Shown here: piece by piece, positions 1 through 5,234 of the stretch | How the letters are laid out: every line of letters starts with the position of its first letter | How positions within the stretch are numbered: the stretch's first letter is position 1 | Source of the DNA: Ilumatobacteraceae bacterium | Lineage (GTDB): Bacteria > Actinomycetota > Acidimicrobiia > Acidimicrobiales > Ilumatobacteraceae | DNA length: 6,315 nucleotides | Assembly (NCBI GenBank): GCA_023253435.1 | Contig: JALRGJ010000068.1 | Span: 1-6,315, forward strand | Reading direction: 5' to 3' | Position numbers and translations under genes: made by a program | Notes under the pieces: generated by a model | What the model was told of the DNA's origin: nothing | Databases searched by the model: none | Seen by the model: only the letters and a program-made list of their open reading frames with translations

Positions 1-4
1 CCAC

Positions 5-772
5 ATGGCAGACATATTTAATCTCAGCGGAAAAGTGGCACTCATTACGGGAGGTAATGGTGGCATTGGCCTAGGAATGGCTCGAGGTATTGCTAGCAAA
101 GGTGCTGATATCGCAATCTGGGGAACCAATGCGACAAAGAACACAGCCGCTCGGGAAGAGCTTTTAACCTACGGAGTCAAAGTTCTTGATCTGATTTGTG
201 ACGTGGGCGACCAATCACAAGTAGAGCAATCATTTGCGGCAACGGTTGATGCGCTTGGATCTGTTGATTCTTGTTTTGTCAATGCAGGTGTTGGCGGTCA
301 TTCGGGCGGCTTTGTCAACATGACAGATGAAGAGTGGCATCGCGTGTTGCGAGTCAATTTGGACGGCGCGTTTTACACGGCACAAGTTGCTGTCAAACAC
401 ATGGTTGCAACAGGTAAGGGTGGAGCTGTTGTCTTCACAACTTCAGGCTCTGCCTATTACGGCCAGCAAGGCGGACAACATTATGGAGGTTCTAAAGCAG
501 CAGTGATCTCCATGATGAAAGGAATTGCAGTGGAACATGCTCGCCATGGCATCCGTTGTAATGCAATTCTTCCGGGCTGGATTGAAAGCGAGATGACTGC
601 CGGTGCATTGGGGTGGGACAAGTTTGTAGAAAAAGTTCTGCCACGCGTTCCTATGCGTCGGTGGGGGGACCCCAATGATTTCAGTGGTCTCGCTGCCTAC
701 TTAGCGAGCGATGCCAGTAAGTATCACACCGGTGATGTAATCACTATTGATGGTGGCTACCACAGTTTCTAA
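5..772 (+). CDS. SDR-family NAD(P)-dependent oxidoreductase
   Basis: This is a classical short-chain dehydrogenase/reductase of 255 residues, the usual length for the family, and should be a soluble cytoplasmic enzyme reducing a carbonyl or oxidising an alcohol with NAD(P)(H). Visible motifs in order are the Rossmann glycine motif TGGNGGIG (residues 15-22), Asp66 in CDV, a variant NAG motif (93-95, preceded by Val instead of the common Asn), Asn118, Ser147, and the catalytic Tyr160-x3-Lys164. The C-terminus TGDVITIDGG is also typical. The second strand ends in WGTN, without the Asp that marks strict NAD users, so cofactor preference is open. The overall look is close to sugar-acid and glucose dehydrogenase-type SDRs, but the substrate cannot be read from the sequence. 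Only four bases precede the ATG, so its ribosome site lies outside the window. It converges on the PAP2 gene with an 11-base gap. Confidence 0.95.
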   Translation: MADIFNLSGKVALITGGNGGIGLGMARGIASKGADIAIWGTNATKNTAAREELLTYGVKVLDLICDVGDQSQVEQSFAATVDALGSVDSCFVNAGVGGHSGGFVNMTDEEWHRVLRVNLDGAFYTAQVAVKHMVATGKGGAVVFTTSGSAYYGQQGGQHYGGSKAAVISMMKGIAVEHARHGIRCNAILPGWIESEMTAGALGWDKFVEKVLPRVPMRRWGDPNDFSGLAAYLASDASKYHTGDVITIDGGYHSF

Positions 773-783
773 ATGGAGAACGT

Positions 784-1707
784 TTATCCGGCGGGATGCG
801 CCATACGGGCGATTGCAAATTTACGATCGAGTCGTTTTTGGTTCCACGAGTGCATATAGCCACCAATGAGAAATCCAAAACCCAAAACAATGAGCCCGCC
901 AACACCGTCTAGCCAGAAATGATTTCCGGTCACAACAATGCAAAACAGTGTGAACGCGGGATACAACAGCACAGAAACTTTTGTCCATCTGCGTTTTAAC
1001 AATGGCCACACTCCAAAAGCGCACCACGATGCCCATCCAATGTGCAAACTTGGCATTGCTGCATATTGATTTGAGGCTTTTGCAACTCCACCAGAGTTGA
1101 AATCCCATGGGCCACCGTATGTATCTAACGTGTCTTCAAATCCAAAAGTTGTTGCACCGTTGTAGTTGCGTGTTTCGTGATCATGGCATGCGCCACCATA
1201 TGTGACATCAACCTCTGTCACGCTTGCTGCCTCTAGCGCTGCAAGTTCTGTGGGAGTAGGAGGACAAGGTACGTCTAGGAGGCGAGGCGGCATGAGAGGG
1301 AAGAATGCAAAACCAATAATTGCTAATCCCGTCATTGCCGCAAGTGCATTTCGATACAGCGGGAAAACATCTTTTCGTTTTTTAAAAAGAACAAAGAAGA
1401 TTCCGATTGTGACTGCAAAGTGGGCAGTCCCGTAATAGGTATTCAGTAATTGGATGAACCACTTGTACGGCAAGAACCATTGCTGCACTGTTTCTTCATG
1501 GAAGAGACCTATTGCTCGCTCCAAACGCACAATCTTCATGGCGTTGTTGAAAGCGCGCTCCGAGCCATCGAGTAATGATGATCCGAATTGGTTGCGTGTG
1601 AGCGAATACACCAAATAAAAGCCACCCATGATGGAGGCTTCCTTCCACCACAGTGTGCGGTGCTCCCGTTCCTCTTTGGGATCAATGGCTGGTGGGTACG
1701 TGCTCAT
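784..1707 (-). CDS. PAP2-superfamily membrane protein, inositol-phosphorylceramide-synthase-like
   Basis: This is a 307-residue polytopic membrane protein of the PAP2 type related to IPC/sphingolipid synthases (PAP2_3-like), expected to hydrolyse or transfer a lipid phosphate at the outer membrane face. Hydrophobic segments lie near residues 96-108, 121-139, 224-237, 244-260 and 269-285, with a weaker one near 26-38. Catalytic signatures are MPSLH (His222) and TGNHFWLD (His263, Asp267), the expected His-His-Asp set. PPRLL (141-145) and YYGTAH (91-96) also match actinobacterial members. Between PPRLL and SNQYAAMPSLH is a polar loop of about 67 residues with two cysteines (148 and 174). An ATG 15 bases upstream (1722) would add five residues, but it would place GGAGGG inside the coding sequence, whereas that motif sits ideally before 1707. 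The gene is divergent from tldD and probably monocistronic. The exact lipid substrate is unknown. Confidence 0.88.
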   Translation of the reverse strand: MSTYPPAIDPKEEREHRTLWWKEASIMGGFYLVYSLTRNQFGSSLLDGSERAFNNAMKIVRLERAIGLFHEETVQQWFLPYKWFIQLLNTYYGTAHFAVTIGIFFVLFKKRKDVFPLYRNALAAMTGLAIIGFAFFPLMPPRLLDVPCPPTPTELAALEAASVTEVDVTYGGACHDHETRNYNGATTFGFEDTLDTYGGPWDFNSGGVAKASNQYAAMPSLHIGWASWCAFGVWPLLKRRWTKVSVLLYPAFTLFCIVVTGNHFWLDGVGGLIVLGFGFLIGGYMHSWNQKRLDRKFAIARMAHPAG

Positions 1708-1712
1708 GTGCG

Positions 1713-1718
1713 CCCTCC
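1713..1718 (-). promoter_or_regulatory. Ribosome binding site of the PAP2 gene
   Basis: On the minus strand this reads GGAGGG, five bases before the ATG at 1707. It is the strongest Shine-Dalgarno in the window. It argues for 1707 as the start over the upstream in-frame ATG at 1722, which would lie before this site. Confidence 0.75.
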
Positions 1719-1755
1719 ACATTAGGACTCGACCGACACGGTGTCATCACTCCTC

Positions 1756-1761
1756 AGTAGG
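1756..1761 (+). promoter_or_regulatory. Possible ribosome binding site of tldD
   Basis: AGTAGG lies nine bases before the GTG at 1771 and is an imperfect Shine-Dalgarno at good spacing. The competing GTG at 1741 has only AGGA (1724-1727) at 13 bases. This tips the tldD start toward 1771, but not decisively. Confidence 0.4.
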
Positions 1762-1770
1762 CTGACGGTC

Positions 1771-3186
1771 GTGAGCCTTATAGACCTATCGCATGATTTT
1801 GATACCTCAGTTTTAGAACGTGTTCTCGCAAAAGGAAAATCCACTGGCGCTGGGTTTTCTGAAATCTTTATAGAGGACAAGCGCTCTATGGGGGCCAGCT
1901 TGGACGACGGAAAAGTGGAGCAAGTATCTAATGGTCGAGACTCTGGTGCAGGCATCCGAGTGATCAACGGCGACACCACCGGCTTTGCATACACGGCAGA
2001 TCTCACTGAGGCCGGGCTTATGGCTGCAGCCGAAGCGGCCGCGGCCGCGGCCAGCACGGGAGATGGTGGAGTTCACAAGATTTCTTTACATCCCATGACA
2101 CGTCAGAAGGTCAATGAGGTTCGCATTTTGCCGAGCAGCATTTCTAAAAAGCAAAAGATTGAACTTCTCTCCATAGCAAATGAAGTTGCGCGTGGCGTCA
2201 ACGACGCAATCGTTCAAGTATCGGCAGGGTACTCAGACTCACAGCGTCGGATACTTGTGGTGAACTCAGACGGTGTTTTTGCGACAGATGAGCAAGTACG
2301 AACAATCTTTCGTGTCAGTGCAGTTGCCAATGGCGATACCGGTATGCAGACCGGCTACGACTCCCTTGGGCACACCATTGGTTTTGAATTGTTTGATGAA
2401 GAGAGTGTTGAAGAATTAGCCGCTCGGGCTGCTCAACAAGCTGTAACAAAACTACGTGCACGCCCTGCTCCTAGTGGTGCTGTTCCTGTTGTCATTAAAT
2501 GTGGCTCGGGAGGCGTGCTGTTTCACGAAGCATGTGGTCATGGCCTAGAAGCAGATCTTGTTGCACGTGGCGCGAGCGTGTATGCAGGCAGGCGAGGTGA
2601 ACTTGTTGCATCACCGTTAGTCACTTTGGTGGACGACGGCACAATGAGCCGTGAGTGGGGTGCAATAGGAATTGATGATGAAGGCCACGCCAGTCAGAGA
2701 AACGTATTAATTGAAAATGGCGTACTCACCGACTACATGTGGGACCACATTCGTTCCCGCAACGAAGGTCGTGCTCCTAGCGGAAATGGGCGTCGACAAA
2801 GCTATGAGCACCTTCCTATGGTTCGAATGACGAACACTTTTGTTTTGAATGGAACAGAGGATCCTGAAGACATCATTCGCGATACTCCTCATGGTGTGTA
2901 TGTAGCCAAACTTGGTGGTGGCAGCGTAAATACGGCAACTGGCGATTTCGTATTTGGTATGACAGAGGCGTATCTCATCGAAAATGGTGAGATAACTGAA
3001 CCTTTACGTGAGGGAAATCTCATTGGTAACGGACCACAAGTATTGGCAGATATCGATCGATTAGGAAATGACTTTGCTATGGGTAACCCCGGAACATGTG
3101 GCAAAGATGGTCAGGGTGTTCCTGTTGGAGACGGTCAACCGACTCTTCGAGTTAAGACAATGACAATTGGTGGCACAGCCTCATGA
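1771..3186 (+). CDS. tldD: TldD, zinc metalloprotease subunit
   Basis: This is the catalytic subunit of the TldD/TldE protease, a cytoplasmic family known to degrade unfolded peptides and to trim modified peptides such as microcin B17 in enterobacteria. With the GTG at 1771 it has 471 residues, normal for TldD. The zinc motif is HEACGH (His252, Glu253, His257), followed by GLEAD; the third-ligand cysteine is in PGTCGKDGQ (Cys443). Other family blocks are GFAYTADLT in the N-terminal domain, SPLVTLVDDGT, the LGGGSVNTATGDF segment near the C-terminal third, and the terminal MTIGGT. No ATG start is available: the frame is closed by TAG at 1723, leaving GTG at 1741 (ten residues longer) or 1771, and the first ATG is at 1888, well inside the N-terminal domain. 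A run of six alanines (89-94) is encoded by a pure G/C repeat. The stop overlaps the tldE start as ATGA, implying translational coupling. Confidence 0.93.
   Translation: MSLIDLSHDFDTSVLERVLAKGKSTGAGFSEIFIEDKRSMGASLDDGKVEQVSNGRDSGAGIRVINGDTTGFAYTADLTEAGLMAAAEAAAAAASTGDGGVHKISLHPMTRQKVNEVRILPSSISKKQKIELLSIANEVARGVNDAIVQVSAGYSDSQRRILVVNSDGVFATDEQVRTIFRVSAVANGDTGMQTGYDSLGHTIGFELFDEESVEELAARAAQQAVTKLRARPAPSGAVPVVIKCGSGGVLFHEACGHGLEADLVARGASVYAGRRGELVASPLVTLVDDGTMSREWGAIGIDDEGHASQRNVLIENGVLTDYMWDHIRSRNEGRAPSGNGRRQSYEHLPMVRMTNTFVLNGTEDPEDIIRDTPHGVYVAKLGGGSVNTATGDFVFGMTEAYLIENGEITEPLREGNLIGNGPQVLADIDRLGNDFAMGNPGTCGKDGQGVPVGDGQPTLRVKTMTIGGTAS
1777..1782 (-). promoter_or_regulatory. Possible -10 box for the PAP2 gene
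   Basis: The minus strand reads TATAAG, five of six matches to the sigma-70-type TATAAT. It would give a leader of about 60 bases before the PAP2 start. No good -35 hexamer is seen 16 to 18 bases upstream (best candidate GTATCA, three of six matches). The site lies just inside the 5' end of tldD, so the call is weak. Confidence 0.2.
2035..2052 (+). repeat. Three tandem copies of GCGGCC within tldD
   Basis: The hexamer GCGGCC is repeated three times, giving 18 bases of pure G and C. Positions 2037-2052 are a perfect 16-base palindrome. It encodes alternating GCG/GCC alanine codons inside an alanine-rich helix of the N-terminal domain. It stands out against the balanced composition around it and could arise by slippage. 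Confidence 0.85.
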
Positions 3187-4505
3187 GTTCTTCCGTTAAT
3201 GATCTTCAGGCAATTGCAGACGCAGTAGTTGCTCAGGCGCAACCTGATGAACAAATAGAAGTTCAGGTCTCACGATCCACGGAAACAGACATCAGAGTGC
3301 GCGAAGGAAACCTCGAGCATTTTGTATCTGCACAAAGTCAAGGCATCAGCGTGGTGGTGATTAAAGAGGGCCGCACCGGTACGTCCAGTGCCGGAACATT
3401 GAGTGATGAAGCAGTGGCGGAAGTATTAGCGGAAGCGCGAGAAAATGCTGAGCTTGGGTCTTATGACGAATGGGCCGACTTGGCGGAGCCCGATGGTGTA
3501 CCTGTGGTGAAACAAGAACTGTGGAGCGAGAAGCTAGCCAGTTTTGATACGGCCAAAAAGATAGAGATAGCAAAAGAGTTGGAGCGCATTGCAGTCTCTT
3601 CCGATCACCGAGTTCGCATTGACGACTCCAATTATTCAGATGGTGCAACTGAGCGTGCATTTGCTACTACTAAAGGAATTCGGGCGAGCAGTAGAAGTAA
3701 CCATTGCTATGCCACCGTCAGCACTATGGCTGATGACAACGGTGAAACTCAAACAGGGTGGGCTTTTGCATTAGGGAAAGATCCTTCAGAGTTCAATCTT
3801 GAAGAAGCCGGTAAAAAAGCAGCGGCCCGTGCCACTCGTTTATTAGGAGCAGTTAAACCACCATCAAAGAAAGTGACTGTGGTGTTAGATCCAATGGTCA
3901 CTGCGCAGTTTCTTTCCATTATCGGCTCCACTTTGCACGGAGAGAGCGTTGTCAAGCAGCGCAGTTTGTTTGCCAACAGAGTGGGTGAACAAGTTGCAAG
4001 TCCACTCATCACGCTCATAGATGACCCAACGGACTCACGTGCTTATGGAGCTCATGAGTTAGACGGCGACGGACTTGCTGCCCGAAAAAATGTTCTCATT
4101 GAAAACGGTGTACTCAAGATGTTTGTTCACTCTTGGTATTCGGCTCGACGAATGGGTGCAGCAACCACTGGAAACGCCGGTGGCTGTGGAGCTCTGCAAC
4201 TCATGCCTGGGAGCAAATCCCAGGCAGAGTTAATTGCTGATATTGAAGAAGGTGTTCTGATTGACAGTGTTCAAGGCTTGCATAGCGGCGTGAACCCCAT
4301 TTCTGGAGATTTCTCAACGGGCGCTTCCGGTCTCATGATTCGCAATGGAGTAACAGCAGAGCCAGTGCGTGAATTCACTATTGCTTCAACTCTGCAGAAT
4401 ATGTTGAAAAATGTTGTTGCAGTGGGAAGCGATGTTGATTGGCTTCCGATGAGTGCGGCGGGTGTGAGTCTTGTCATTTCAGATATCAGCATGAGCGGAG
4501 CTTGA
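3183..4505 (+). CDS. tldE: TldE/PmbA, partner subunit of the TldD protease
   Basis: This is the non-zinc partner of TldD, 440 residues, close to the usual family length of about 450. TldE pairs with TldD so that only the TldD subunit carries the metal site. The region aligned with the TldD zinc motif here reads SIIGSTLHGES (255-265) and has no HExxxH, as expected for TldE. Family blocks include GISVVVIKEGRTGTSS (54-69), ASPLITLIDD (272-281), YSARRMG (319-325), TTGNAGG (328-334), GDFSTGASG (375-383) and the ending VISDISMSG. It shares with TldD the segment NVLIENGVL, a trace of their common ancestry. The ATG overlaps the tldD stop by four bases, and GGTGG lies nine bases upstream, so translation is probably coupled. 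A perfect nine-base-pair inverted repeat sits inside the coding region at 4204-4226. The alternative name is pmbA. Confidence 0.93.
   Translation: MSSSVNDLQAIADAVVAQAQPDEQIEVQVSRSTETDIRVREGNLEHFVSAQSQGISVVVIKEGRTGTSSAGTLSDEAVAEVLAEARENAELGSYDEWADLAEPDGVPVVKQELWSEKLASFDTAKKIEIAKELERIAVSSDHRVRIDDSNYSDGATERAFATTKGIRASSRSNHCYATVSTMADDNGETQTGWAFALGKDPSEFNLEEAGKKAAARATRLLGAVKPPSKKVTVVLDPMVTAQFLSIIGSTLHGESVVKQRSLFANRVGEQVASPLITLIDDPTDSRAYGAHELDGDGLAARKNVLIENGVLKMFVHSWYSARRMGAATTGNAGGCGALQLMPGSKSQAELIADIEEGVLIDSVQGLHSGVNPISGDFSTGASGLMIRNGVTAEPVREFTIASTLQNMLKNVVAVGSDVDWLPMSAAGVSLVISDISMSGA
4204..4226 (+). repeat. Perfect hairpin (9-bp stem, 5-base loop) inside tldE
   Basis: The arms TGCCTGGGA and TCCCAGGCA are exact reverse complements around the loop GCAAA. 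They fall on the codons for MPGSKSQAEL, a region of the protein where TldE homologues are fairly conserved. No T-run follows on either strand, so it does not look like an intrinsic terminator. It may be a chance result of coding constraint. Confidence 0.6.
4497..4500 (+). promoter_or_regulatory. Ribosome binding site candidate of the PHP gene
   Basis: GGAG lies within the last codons of tldE, eleven bases before the ATG at 4512. The spacing is slightly long. No better Shine-Dalgarno is present, so the gene may rely partly on coupling to tldE translation. Confidence 0.45.
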
Positions 4506-4511
4506 TTATTT

Positions 4512-5234
4512 ATGGCATTGGCAGCAGCTGCCGCCATTGAGCGACATCCTCATTTATCTGAGCCGTGTCCTAATGGCTGGGTGAGGGTAGACCTTCACTC
4601 CCACACCATGTTCTCTGGCGATTCCACCACCACCTTGGACGAAATTGAAGAAGCCGTAGTGGAAAGTGGAATTGATGTGTTGTGCGTGACAGATCACAAC
4701 GCAATAGACGGTGCACTGCGATTGCAAAAATCTTTGGCAGATATTTGCCGAGTAGTGGTGGGAGAAGAGGTGCGCACCCACACAGGAGAGATCATTGGCC
4801 TTTTTCTGACTGAAAAGATTCCATTTGGTGCAAATGCGATTAATACAGCCACACAAATCCGTAATCAAGGTGGGCTTGTATACATTCCGCACCCTTTTGA
4901 CCCCATGCGCAGAAACATCACGGAGCAATCTTTGATTGAGTTGTGTGAGTTAGGGCTTGTAGATGCCATAGAAGCTCATAACTCAAAAACGTCATTGCCG
5001 TCATTGAATGCACGGGCTCATTCTTTTGGGAAGGAGCGAGATTTAGCTTTGGGTTCCGGTAGCGATGCTCATGTGCCACACGCTTTAGGGAGCGCATTTC
5101 TTGAAATGCCCGATTTCGATGGTCCTACTGATTTTCTTCAGAAGATGCGTGAAGGAAAAATAGTGGGTCACCATTGGGATAAGCCAAGACCCTGGAGTGC
5201 GCGGATCGTTCCTTCAGTAGTTGACGACTACTAA
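4512..5234 (+). CDS. PHP-domain metal-dependent phosphoesterase
   Basis: This 240-residue soluble protein is a stand-alone PHP (polymerase and histidinol phosphatase) domain, a TIM-barrel-like fold that binds two or three metal ions and hydrolyses phosphate esters. The metal-binding motifs appear in order: DLHSHT (His29, His31), SGD (Asp37), TDHN (Asp61, His62), GEEVRTH (Glu85/Glu86, His90), IPHPFD (His127), EAHN (154-157) and GSDAH (Asp185, His187). The set looks complete, so an active enzyme is expected. Known relatives act on nucleotides, short RNA or histidinol phosphate, but nothing in this sequence picks one, so no symbol is given. The first ten residues are alanine-rich and precede the fold, which begins near residue 23. 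The gene follows tldE by six bases and is probably in the same transcript. Its stop overlaps the convergent ppdK stop by four bases. Confidence 0.9.
   Translation: MALAAAAAIERHPHLSEPCPNGWVRVDLHSHTMFSGDSTTTLDEIEEAVVESGIDVLCVTDHNAIDGALRLQKSLADICRVVVGEEVRTHTGEIIGLFLTEKIPFGANAINTATQIRNQGGLVYIPHPFDPMRRNITEQSLIELCELGLVDAIEAHNSKTSLPSLNARAHSFGKERDLALGSGSDAHVPHALGSAFLEMPDFDGPTDFLQKMREGKIVGHHWDKPRPWSARIVPSVVDDY
5216..5232. repeat. Small inverted repeat across the convergent stop codons
   Basis: The arms AGTAGT and ACTACT flank TGACG, right where the PHP and ppdK genes end tail to tail. The stem is short, only one third G+C, and has no T-run on either side. It is at best a weak bidirectional pause or terminator element and may be chance. 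Confidence 0.35.

Noticed and set aside
662..674. Small hairpin TGGGG-GGA-CCCCA near the end of the dehydrogenase gene
   Set aside because: It is only five base pairs with a three-base loop, lies inside coding sequence and has no T-run, so it is not a credible terminator.
1682..1747. Possible 21-codon leader ORF on the minus strand upstream of and overlapping the PAP2 start, preceded by GAGGAG
   Set aside because: The GAGGAG is only two bases from the ATG, the peptide has no recognisable character, and the frame largely lies opposite the 5' end of tldD and within the PAP2 start. There is no support for translation.
1722..2057. Alanine/serine-rich open frame on the minus strand opposite the 5' end of tldD
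   Set aside because: It lies entirely opposite a confidently identified tldD, ends exactly at the upstream PAP2 ATG by chance (TAATG), and has no domain signature.
1771..4505. tldD-tldE as part of a RiPP (modified peptide) biosynthesis cluster
   Set aside because: No precursor-like small gene, cyclodehydratase, radical-SAM enzyme or exporter is present in the window. Housekeeping protease function fits better.
4554..4928. 124-residue open frame antisense to the PHP gene
   Set aside because: It overlaps the metal-binding core of the PHP domain on the opposite strand and has irregular composition with no motif. It is a shadow frame.
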